Below, piece by piece: positions 11,201 through 18,621 of a DNA stretch of 32,401 nt. Under the pieces are notes generated by a model. That model made no database searches. It was not told where the DNA came from and saw only the letters and a list, made by a program, of their open reading frames with translations. Source of the stretch: Suillus spraguei (taxonomy: Eukaryota; Basidiomycota; Agaricomycetes; Boletales; Suillaceae); NCBI GenBank assembly GCA_016800925.1, contig JABCPU010000654.1, forward strand, positions 1 through 32,401. The letters are read 5' to 3'. The position numbers and the translations under genes were made by a program. The number at the start of each line of letters is the position of its first letter. Positions within the stretch are counted from its first letter, which is position 1.

Positions 11201-14200
11201 GGTCCGTATCGTTTCGGAGCGAGCTTCTTTGATTGGAGCTTAAGTCTAAGATTGGCGGCAGATAACCAAACCTTATCTCCGATCTTCCATGGAGTGTACT
11301 TATCTCCTCGGGATCGTTCGGCCATTGTTTGCATTGCAATGTTATGACAAGCGATTGCTTCTTCTCTTATCTTCTGCAGAGATCGTACTCGATCTTCTGC
11401 TGCGGGGACTGATGAATCGGGAATAAGGTGGGGAATGGCACGTGGTTCGTATCCCATCATCAAATAGAAGGGTGATGCATTACGTGCATCGTGTTTTCGG
11501 TGATTGTGAACAAATTCAGCGATTGGTAGATGTTCTACCCAATCTTCAGGGTTGTTACGGCAATAAATGCGAAGGTATGTTTCAAGTTCTTGATTGAGCC
11601 TTTCCGTTTGACCATCAGTCTGCGGGTGATAAGCCGTGGATGGAGCGATGACGTAGTCGAGAAGTCGGGCAAGTTCCTTTGAGAAGCGAGATAGGAATTG
11701 CGGTCCTCGATCTGAGATAACTTTGTCATGGAGTCCAAATCGTCGGTAAACATGTTTTAAAAATAGTTTGGCCACACCTTCTGACGTGATAGTTTTCAAA
11801 CAAGGGATAATAATTACCCCCTTCGTAAGGCCATGGTCTACCACGACCATGATACTGTCAAAGCCTCCAGAGATGGGGAGGTCAGTGATAAGATCAACGG
11901 AGACCTGGGAGAACGGGCGAACAGCCGATGAAGGAATAGGCGCGAGCGGAGGTCGGACGGGATGAGTATCCGCTTTCATTTGCTGACAAAGGGCGCAACC
12001 CTCGATGTATTTCCGAATATAAGAGCCCATTGCAGGCCACCAAGCTTCTCGTTTGACGAGTTCTTCAGTTTTGAATCGACCGGGGTGTCCCACGGTAGGA
12101 TGATCATGATACCTTTTCAGGATATCGGAGCGATGCGCCTGTGGAATATAAGCGCGATTCTTAAAATAGAGGACGTTCTCCTCAATCTTCCAATCAGAAA
12201 GTGCCGATTTCATGGGGGGAAGACACACGCCATCAAGGGCGTCAGACGCCGTTTTGAAAACGGGGTCGTCAAGAGGGTCTGAGGATGACAGCACATCCCT
12301 CAAGTCAGTGTCAATAAGACGAACGAATAGAGCGTCAGGGAGGAGGGTCTGGTCCTCGTTATCGTCTTTGCCAGAGTCATAATCAGGCCGGCGGGATAGT
12401 GCATCAGGTACTGCTAATTTAGTACTGGGAACATGATGCAGTTCAATGTCATAGATAGACAAAATCAATTGCCAACGTGCTTGGCGACGGGTGAGCTTTT
12501 GAGCACTTCTGAAGTACAGAAGGTTCTTGTGGTCGGTGAATACCAGGACAGGGTGAGGGTTTCCTTCGAGATAATGACACCATTCATTCAATGCCCAGAT
12601 TACGGCAAGGAGTTCCCGATCAAAGATCTGGTAATTTCATTCTGCGGGGTTCAAAGACTGTGAGAGATATGCACATGGGTGGTAGACACCGTTCTCATCA
12701 GTCTGCAGGAGAACTCCACCAGTTGCTACGAGCGAAGCGTCGGTAGCAATGGCAAATTGTCGGGAAGGATCCGGGTTACGGAGTACCGGTTGGGAAATGA
12801 AGCGTCGTTTCAATTCTTCGAAGGTGTCCATACATTCGGTTGACCATTCAAAGGCCTTGTCTTTCTTGGTTAAATCGATAAGGGGTCTGGCGATGTCGGA
12901 ATAGTGGGAGATGAACGTGCGGTAGAAGTTGCAAAAGCCGAGGAATGACCGAACATCTTTTACAGATTTTGGGACCGGCCATTCGGAGATTCCCTTGGTT
13001 TTGGCGGTATCCATAGCAACTTGTCCGGGGCGAATTATCATTCCAAGGTATTCCACTTCTTCCGCATCGAAAGTACATTTCTCCGGTTTCAGGAATAGGT
13101 GTTCCTTCCGTATTTTCATCAAAACCCGTCTTGTCCGTTCACGGTGTTCCGTCATAGTCGTGGAGAAAATTAGGATATCGTCCATGTAAATAACCATCCA
13201 TCCTTCATTGATTTCTTGTTGAAAGGTGCGATTCATGTATGCTTGGAAGGTTGCTGGGGAATTGCAAAGGCCGAAGAACATGACGTTCGGTTCAAAGAGG
13301 CCAAATTCCGTAGTAAAAGCAGCTTTCCACCTATCATCAGGATGGATGCGAATATTGTTATAGCCAGACCGGATATCCATTTTTGTAAAGAACCGTGCAT
13401 TGTGAAGGCGTGTGATGAGGGAGATGGGAAGTGGGAGTGGATAGGCGTTCTTGACTGTCCAATCATTGATGTAACGGTAGTCTTGACAGGGACGCAGTTC
13501 TCCACTCTTCTTTCCCACAAAGAAGAAGCCACTAGCTTGGGGTGACTTCGATTCTGAGATAAAGCCTTTCGCAACGTTTTCATCGATAAACGTTTTGACA
13601 GCAGCGCGTTCTTTTTCTGATAGCGGGTAGACCTTAGACGTGCGAGGGATAAAACCGGGTTTGGTGTCGATCCGATGATCGATACCAGGGCGTTCGGGGG
13701 GTAGTTTGTTCAGTCCGTCTTTAGCAAAGACGTCTGCAAAGTCGTGCAGGTAATCTGGGACCAATTCTTCGAAGGATTTCTTTTTCTTTTCCTTTTCTTC
13801 CATGGCGAATTCCTGAGCTTTGTTACTATATTTCAGAGGAGGGAGAGGAATTGTGGAGTAGTCGGAGGGTTGTTCGAGTTGAGAAGTTCCATCACGTGTC
13901 AAGGGTGTATCCATGGATACTTCTTCTATGATCCTCATGCTAATCCCATCGGTATCGTACTCCATGAGAAATTCTCCATCTCCTAGTTCGTACGAGGAAA
14001 TTTCGCGTACCTCTGGTGCATGCCAGACGTCGTTCATGGTGTCGAATTGGTCATCATCCTCGGTTGGAATCAACGAGGGCACGTGTTCGTCTTTATCGGG
14101 AGTTTCTTCTATAGAAGGTGAAAGAGTTTTCGGGGGAACAAAGAACTTGGATAATTTCGGTACGTTGGTGCTTCGCCCTGGAAGTTCTTCTTCTGTTCTC

Positions 14201-17200
14201 CTCTTTCCCTGCTTCTGTTCGTCTATTGGCCGCTGCTCAATAGGTTCTTGTCCGACTCGATGCTCGGGTTCGGATTCATTCTTGCGCTTTTCTGCATGAG
14301 GGATTGGTGATACTGCTCATGGCAGTTGTACACGCGGAGTGGGTTCTATGGTACGTGGCATTCGTACTTCTGGTTCCGGGTCTTTGGGAACATCAATAGG
14401 AGAAGCGATAAACGGTTTTGGAAGACGGGAATGTTGCCATCTAGTATGATGGTTAAAAAGTCGGGGCAACCCGTTCTTCTTTCGATCTTCGTCCATATCG
14501 ATTTCGATTTCATCTGATTTTTCTGTCCGTGAAAGGACAAGTGTTTCAGCAGCCCAATCTATAATTGGGTTCATTGCTCGTAACCATGGAATCCCTAGGA
14601 GGATTTGATCTCTTCTTCCTAGTTTGGTGATGTTGAATTTTCCATACATGGTTCGATCATCAATCTTGACCACTAGAAGACAATAGTGTGTGATGGGACC
14701 TCCTTTGATAAGAGTTCCATCTGCCGTAGTAACCCGAAATGGTTCTTTGAGTTTTCATTGCGTGATTTGATGGAGTTTCACAAACTCCTCGGAAATGAAT
14801 GTTCCTGCTGCTCCTGAATCGATAACAGCAGTGGTGTCGACGGATTTCAAACGAGTACGCGAGTGGAGGGTGATGGGGACACGAAGTTCTTTTCTTTCAC
14901 CTACAGCACGTACAAGTCTTAGTAATACATTGGGAGAAACATACGTCGAATCTTTGTTTCTCCAAGTCAAAAATCCTCAACAATCCGTCGCACGGTTTCT
15001 TCATCTTCTTCTTCTCCTTTGACTTCAGTTTGTCTAAGTGGAGTCTTCTTCTTTCTATCAGGACAATTGTGGATACGATGTCCTGTCTTTCTGCATCCGA
15101 AGCACTGTCCTTTCTTCATGCATTCGGATCTTTCCATGTCGGAGATTCGATCTACGACCATTGCGTTGGAATCACGGTTCGGAGTATACCGTGCATTCCC
15201 GTAGTTCTTCTTCTTCTGTTGTGGAACATGACGTGTCCTCATGGCATTAAGCCGGTGATGGGCGTTGTCAATAGCAACGCATTGCAACACAACATCTCTG
15301 AATATCTCGGAGACATCTCCTGTATTGAAAAGCTTTGTGAGGATACCCCAATTAAGACCGTCTTGGAAGAACTGGATCTTCGTTGCGTTGTCGTTGATCT
15401 GAGCCTTGGCTGCAAGTGCCTCGAGATCAGCAACGTAGGTGTGGAGATCTCCGGTTCCTTGTTTGAGATCTCTGAGGCGTGTAAGTGCGGTCATCCTGGT
15501 ATCCACTGGTTCGAATACTTCTTTGAAGCTCTTCATAAATTCCACCATTGTCCCATAACCAACTTTTTGTCCCAATGTGTCGGTAGATTGGGCGTGTTCA
15601 AGGAATTGTTCCTTCCATGACTTGGCATTCCTTTCGGTCATGAAGGATGTTATGTAGATGATCTTCTGCTTGTCGGTAGTGTAAAGCTTTTCATTAATGT
15701 CAAAGTGCAGATTGCACGACTGGATAAACTCGCGAGAGTTATCACGATCTCCATCAAAACCTATCGGTTGACCGATCTTGTATTCGAATTCTTTGGTCGA
15801 CATGGTTGATGATTCTTCTGGTGAGTTATACTTTCTCGGTGCCTACACGCGCTGTCTTGCTGTCCGTTAGGGCTTTCTTCTGTCAGAGGGCTTCTCTTGA
15901 CAATCTGCTCAGCGTACGCGTACACTAGTCTGCTGATCTAAGCGATCAGGGTTCAGGGTCGAAGACTGGATAGTCGACGATCAAATGGACTTTAATCTTT
16001 TGTTACGAACTGGGGTGGTGTCACCAGCGACAGTGAAAAGACACAGGCGGTCTGCTGGGAGTTCTTACAATGCCCAGAAGAGGACAAGGTGAAAGTACAA
16101 GGAACGCGTTCCGAGTACGATCAAGGGTTCGGCCTCAAAGATAAGTCTAAGAGGTATCCGCAAGAATAGAGACTAAGGCTAAGGAGTGCTTAGACTTAGA
16201 GACGATTCAAGACGACTTAGGTTGGAGACCTAAGCGAAGGAGATTCCAGGTAAAACCCAGTAAGATTAAAGTAGCGAATCTACTACAAGTACACTGTGCT
16301 TAAATAGGCCAATATGTGCGCACAGACCAAGAGGCGTGAGAACGTAAGTGCGTATCCAAAGGAGGAAGGCAACTATAGTACAGATGCGTTGAGCATATGA
16401 GTCAGAGTCATGTTACGTAATATACAAGGTAAATGAAGTAGAAAATGAATAGGGGCACATACAATTGTAACACATGTCTTAATCATGTCTCCATCAGATA
16501 CAAAGCTTGAGAAATTTCCCTGGTGGCCTGAGCTTCATGGCTGGTGGCGGACCAATCCAGCCTTCAATCATGCCTTCTCTACTGCAGATGCAGGGCAAGA
16601 CTTTGCCTCTGCTGCATTGGAACATTTTAATATTTCAAAACCACCGGCTACAGGTGATGATGACGCTCATGCAGACGATGATCCTGAGGATGGAGAAATA
16701 GTTGAGATTAATAGTCACACTATGGACAATGGTGTGACAGATGATATGATTGTTGACCAGCCCCCCTGCATAGCATCACTCCAGCCATCGCCACTATTAC
16801 CTTCGGACCATAGTCCTAGCAACATGCCGGATTCATTCTCACTGGTTCCATTGCCACAGTGGTACCAACGACCCCAGCTCCCTCCCATCTCAACCTCTGA
16901 TGCACTTGGCCCAGGCACATCAGGAAATTCACACATTCCTTAACATGCCCTTATGCGCACTTATTTACACTTAACTGCCTTGGTGAAATTGAATCTACTT
17001 GTCCAAAATTTCAATGTGAATGAATTCAGAAAAAAAATGTTGAGATATATTAATATACATGTTTTATTGTATTTCGCACTCAAAAATATATAAGATATGC
17101 CAGGTGAATGATGTGAGAGAGAGCAAACAAGTTTTGAAATAAGTGAGTTAAGCTGATTAAGCATGTCAAGGAATGTGTGAATTTCCTGATGCTCATCATC

Positions 17201-17557
17201 ACGCAAACGCCCTGGCAGCAGTACTCTTGACCAGACCACAGAAAGGATGTCCAAACGGCAGAATCTCTGATGCTGCACCTTGATAGCAAATGTGAGGTTC
17301 ATGCCGAGCATGAACACTATAAACGCATGAAGCTCAAGAGTGAAATATGGGCTTGTGATCTCAAGGCCCGCAGTGCTCGTGATGAGCGGGAGCATGCAAT
17401 GCGTCTTGCTGAACAAGATCATCACCACCAACAGGAGAGGATGACTTGGCAAATGGAGATTGCAAGAATCGAACTCGAGCTGTCTCATGCACGTCGAGAA
17501 GAGGAGGAGGCTCGGATTCGTCGTATTGCTATGGAGCATGGTTTTGATCAAAGCTGA
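8289..17557 (+). CDS. Myb/SANT-like DNA-binding-type protein split by a retrotransposon in an intron
   Basis: Exon 1 (8289-8644) and exon 2 (8702-8805) encode a basic helical domain (TIHWEGVRGARTERLLAWCK, then QKKYNEFNKDLK). Exon 3 starts at 16498 and continues in phase (DTKLEKFPWWPELHGWWRTN) through an acidic linker to a stop at 16943. The C-terminal coiled coil lies in another frame at 17192-17557. Exon 2 ends at a GTAAGT donor in phase 1, and exon 3 begins after CCATCAG in the matching phase. The present intron is 8806-16497; without the element and one CATGT it would be 51 nt. The fold looks like the Myb/SANT-like proteins common in mushroom genomes, some of them partners of Harbinger-type transposases. 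This family call is tentative. ATG 8289 was chosen over the upstream non-ATG frame extension. Confidence 0.55.
8832..8836. repeat. Target site duplication, left copy
   Basis: CATGT directly precedes the LTR start TGTTACGAAC and is repeated after the other LTR at 16473-16477. A 5-bp duplication is normal for Ty3/gypsy integrases. Confidence 0.9.
8837..9307 (-). repeat. 3' LTR of the chromovirus
   Basis: 471 bp, bounded by TGTTAC/GTAACA. Compared with the other LTR it has T for C at 8884, G for A at 9294 and 9298, and lacks one C near 8907. All three substitutions are CpG versus TpG/CpA. A short stem CTTAGGT/ACCTAAG sits at 9051-9069. Confidence 0.95.
9311..9320 (-). promoter_or_regulatory. 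Polypurine tract
   Basis: Read on the minus strand, AAAGAGGGGG lies 3 bases before the 3' LTR, the expected place for the plus-strand DNA primer during reverse transcription. Confidence 0.8.
9340..10808 (-). CDS. Extra retroelement ORF downstream of pol, C-terminal zinc knuckle, one frameshift
   Basis: It starts 55 nt after the pol stop codon, in the position of env. The first 338-residue frame (10808-9792) begins MPFPTAYITPIITTTNNSD and is mostly helical with a Pro/Ser-rich middle. The frame that continues it (DELLAAAERAV, then LSPAQQAQLKRANTLALKR) is open from about 10011 and runs into the 148-residue frame ending at 9340, so one frame change lies between 9800 and 10011. The C-terminal part holds CRICGLLGHRQKNC (CX2CX4HX4C knuckle) and a second Cys/His cluster CKVCRYWSPTHLSLYC. 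No signal peptide or transmembrane helix is seen, so it is not an obvious envelope protein. A nucleic-acid-binding, Gag-like role is possible. I do not recognise the family. Confidence 0.7.
10864..14970 (-). pseudogene. pol: Pol polyprotein: protease, RT, RNase H, integrase, chromodomain; three in-frame TGA
   Basis: Read from 14970 downwards. The protease has the DSGA active site (about 14815). RT includes CQDYRYIND and the YMDD catalytic motif near 13180. RNase H includes FTDHKNL and DALSRRPD. The integrase has an HHCC zinc site (about 12000-12090) and a D,D-35-E core ending YHPQTDGQTERLNQELE. The chromodomain (YEIEAILSHKG, then YLVSWKGY and EWLPEKNL) lies at about 10870-11050. Three TGA codons interrupt the same frame: 14755-14757, 14317-14319 and 12637-12639. 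The last replaces the Arg of the conserved PAERNY motif at the start of RNase H, so CGA to TGA changes are likely. No frameshift is needed along the whole 4.1 kb. It should make only truncated products unless complemented in trans. Confidence 0.9.
14967..14975 (-). promoter_or_regulatory. Likely -1 ribosomal frameshift site at the gag/pol junction
   Basis: The last gag codons read GAT TTT TGA, a run of five T ending at the gag stop. The protease frame is -1 relative to gag and can be entered by slipping on this run (TTT TGA to TTT TTG). A -1 shift between gag and pol is common in gypsy elements. The heptamer is not the canonical X XXY YYZ type, so the mechanism is inferred. Confidence 0.5.
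14967..15803 (-). CDS. gag: Gag capsid/nucleocapsid protein
   Basis: 278 residues from ATG 15803 (MSTKEFEYKIGQPIGFDGDR). The retrotransposon Gag region lies around residues 15-160, with the typical WKEQFLEHA and LRDLKQGTGDLHTYVADLE segments. It is followed by a basic stretch and one CCHC zinc knuckle, CFGCRKTGHRIHNC (CX2CX4HX4C), near residue 240. It packages element RNA and forms the particle in which reverse transcription occurs. The frame is intact. It lies 197 nt downstream of the 5' LTR and stops exactly where the protease frame opens in -1. Confidence 0.93.
   Translation of the reverse strand: MSTKEFEYKIGQPIGFDGDRDNSREFIQSCNLHFDINEKLYTTDKQKIIYITSFMTERNAKSWKEQFLEHAQSTDTLGQKVGYGTMVEFMKSFKEVFEPVDTRMTALTRLRDLKQGTGDLHTYVADLEALAAKAQINDNATKIQFFQDGLNWGILTKLFNTGDVSEIFRDVVLQCVAIDNAHHRLNAMRTRHVPQQKKKNYGNARYTPNRDSNAMVVDRISDMERSECMKKGQCFGCRKTGHRIHNCPDRKKKTPLRQTEVKGEEEDEETVRRIVEDF
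15989..16000 (-). promoter_or_regulatory. Primer-binding site of the self-priming type
   Basis: The 12 bases directly next to the 5' LTR read AAAGATTAAAGT on the minus strand. Eleven of them, AAGATTAAAGT, are perfectly complementary to ACTTTAATCTT inside the LTR (16272-16262). There is no TGG at the LTR edge to match a tRNA 3' CCA. In Tf1 and sushi elements the first 11 nt of the transcript pair with the PBS and prime reverse transcription; the same geometry is seen here. Confidence 0.75.
16001..16472 (-). repeat. 5' LTR of the chromovirus
   Basis: 472 bp, more than 99% identical to 8837-9307. Differences are C at 16048, one extra C near 16075, and A at 16459 and 16463. On the minus strand it supplies the element promoter. 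Confidence 0.95.
16262..16306 (-). promoter_or_regulatory. LTR promoter: TATA-like box and predicted transcript start
   Basis: Minus strand: TATTTAA starts at 16306, and the PBS-complementary ACTTTAATCTT starts at 16272, 34 nt downstream. This is the distance expected between a TATA box and a transcription start. If self-priming operates, R begins at about 16272 and the U3 is about 200 nt. Confidence 0.6.
16473..16477. repeat. Target site duplication, right copy
   Basis: CATGT follows the 5' LTR end GTAACA and matches 8832-8836. The remaining host intron (TTAATC, a likely branch site, then CCATCAG) resumes at 16478. Confidence 0.9.
16918..17191. repeat. 31-bp inverted repeat enclosing an AT-rich 212-bp segment
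   Basis: The 31 bases at 16918-16948 recur inverted at 17161-17191 with one mismatch. The arms begin CATCAGGAAATTC and end near ACATGC. The enclosed segment is AT-rich around 17020-17100. It lies between exon 3 of the SANT-like gene, whose stop codon is inside the left arm, and the C-terminal coiled-coil coding stretch. It looks like a small MITE or a local inversion. No clear target duplication is seen at its edges. Confidence 0.75.
17192..17557 (+). pseudogene. C-terminal coiled coil of the SANT-like gene, displaced and frameshifted
   Basis: One frame reads SSSRKRPGSSTLDQTTERMS up to a TGA near 17265. The next frame then carries MLHLDSKCEVHAEHEHYKRM and a charged helix with RDEREHAMRLAEQDHHHQQE, ending HGFDQS at 17557. 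Heptad-like E/R/K/L spacing predicts a coiled coil, the usual end of this protein type. It is cut from exon 3 by the inverted-repeat segment and by a one-base frame change near 17265, so the full-length protein is probably no longer made, even if the long intron is spliced. Confidence 0.5.
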
Positions 17558-17641
17558 AGTAGGTTCGTACCGTGTCATCATGCAACAGTTCATTTAGAAA
17601 TATGAGTGGTACTTTCTCGAGAAAATCTCAAGCATGATTGC

Positions 17642-17831
17642 TACAGGTTTGCGCAAATTTCCCTCATTGGGTACTAAAGAAGATGAAGAGCTTCTAATTG
17701 ACGACCATAAATACTACAGGTTTGCGCAAATTTCCCTCATTGGGTACTAAAGAAGAGGAAGAGCTTCTAATTGATGACCATAAATACTACAGGTTTGCGC
17801 AAATTTCCCTCGTTGGGTACTAAAGAAGAGG
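17642..17831 (+). repeat. 73-bp tandem repeat, about 2.6 copies
   Basis: Units start at 17642, 17715 and 17788, each opening TACAGGTTTGCGCAAATTTC. Copies 1 and 2 differ at about 3 positions; copy 3 has CGTTGG for CATTGG and breaks off after AAGAAGAGG at about 17831. The period is not a multiple of three, so this is a DNA-level array rather than protein repeats. Confidence 0.9.
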
Positions 17832-18020
17832 CCATGCTGGTGATGCTGTCCGTATGCTGATATCAGACCCACTATGACCACTGGCAGTGTCGCTGATCTC
17901 TGATGAGTCCTCCTCCTCATCTACTAGTAGTTCATCTACCATAAACTCAACTAACTCCATGTATCGCGCGATAGTAAGGTCATGACTAGGAGCCTTGAAC
18001 GATCGGATTCCCGAGGCATA
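17821..18020 (-). pseudogene. Short acidic coding fragment, possibly transposase-related
   Basis: On the minus strand one frame reads YASGIRSFKAPSHDLTIARY, then MELVEFMVDELLVDEEEDSS, and stops within the last tandem-repeat unit. Codon composition looks coding, and the stretch resembles N-termini I associate with mushroom DNA-transposon proteins. That memory is weak and no catalytic domain follows. It may be the remnant of a partner gene of the SANT-like protein. Confidence 0.25.
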
Positions 18021-18035
18021 ATCTGCGTCCGGAAA

Positions 18036-18603
18036 TAGCCGAATTAACGCTTACCTTCAGCACCATCAACGACCACCGCCTCATCTCGATTCCGTCGTCG
18101 TTCGTCGTCATCCATTCATCGCATATTGGCCCTTAGTTCGTCTCCGTCGCCCTCTCGTCACTTAGTCGTCTGGAATCTGTCAAAAACAAGCAAAACTCTC
18201 GTTAACTCTGTCAAATATCATACCCCTTCATATCGCCACTCACTCGATTTTCGTACTTTCTCTCCTTTCTCTCTACTCTACCCTGTCAGGCTCAACGCCA
18301 CGTCCTTCTGCAACCGTCCTCACCCAATCGTTCGGCCTTTCCATACCCGAGGACCCTTAGCGTTTCATACTATAAAATAGCTCATGTACACTCGTTTCTA
18401 CAGGCAATCAGATCAGTCTCACAAGTCCAGTCTCGTTCTCGTATCGCGCTCATTCTTATCATTATCATCGAAGTCTATCGTCTTTCATCATAGAATTATA
18501 GCTCTTCTTATCACATAACAATCGCTAACAACTCGGCTAACTATTCAGCGCGTTCTTATCTTAGCAGGTCCCACACCCTACGAAACTCGCAGCCGGAGCC
18601 TTA
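18036..18603 (-). repeat. LTR-like segment, pyrimidine-rich on the plus strand
   Basis: Read on the minus strand it begins TGTAAGGACCAGTAAGGCTC and contains CTATTTTATAG as a TATA-like box about 210 nt in. This resembles a gypsy LTR start. No partner LTR, target duplication or internal retroelement sequence is seen. The 84-residue open frame at 18126-18380 (plus) is Ser/Pro/His-rich and probably not a gene. Confidence 0.3.
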
Positions 18604-18621
18604 CTGGTCCTTACACTAGAA

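Larger units (their letters stand above)
8837..16472 (-). mobile_element. Ty3/gypsy chromovirus with an extra 3' ORF
   Basis: The element is 7,636 bp and oriented on the minus strand: 5' LTR 16001-16472, gag, protease, reverse transcriptase, RNase H, integrase, chromodomain, an additional zinc-knuckle ORF, then the 3' LTR 8837-9307. LTR ends are TGTTAC/GTAACA and a CATGT target duplication flanks it. The chromodomain and a self-complementary primer site place it with Tf1/sushi/MAGGY-like chromoviruses. The LTRs differ by 3 substitutions and 1 indel, so insertion was recent. Three in-frame TGA codons in gag-pol make this copy non-autonomous. Confidence 0.95.

Noticed and set aside
12637..14757. 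The three in-frame TGA codons as recoded codons (selenocysteine or programmed read-through)
   Set aside because: Three separate sites, one at a conserved Arg, in an element whose LTRs differ at CpG sites; ordinary CGA to TGA decay is simpler.
15030..15620. 196-residue plus-strand open frame
   Set aside because: Exactly antisense to gag, which has a clear zinc knuckle and family motifs; no domain in this frame.
16961..17593. 210-residue minus-strand open frame
   Set aside because: Runs across the AT-rich inverted-repeat segment and antisense to the coiled-coil coding stretch; composition looks non-coding apart from a short piece created by the inverted repeat.
17642..17831. Repeat array considered as CRISPR
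   Set aside because: Units are contiguous 73-bp tandem copies without unique spacers, in a eukaryotic genome.
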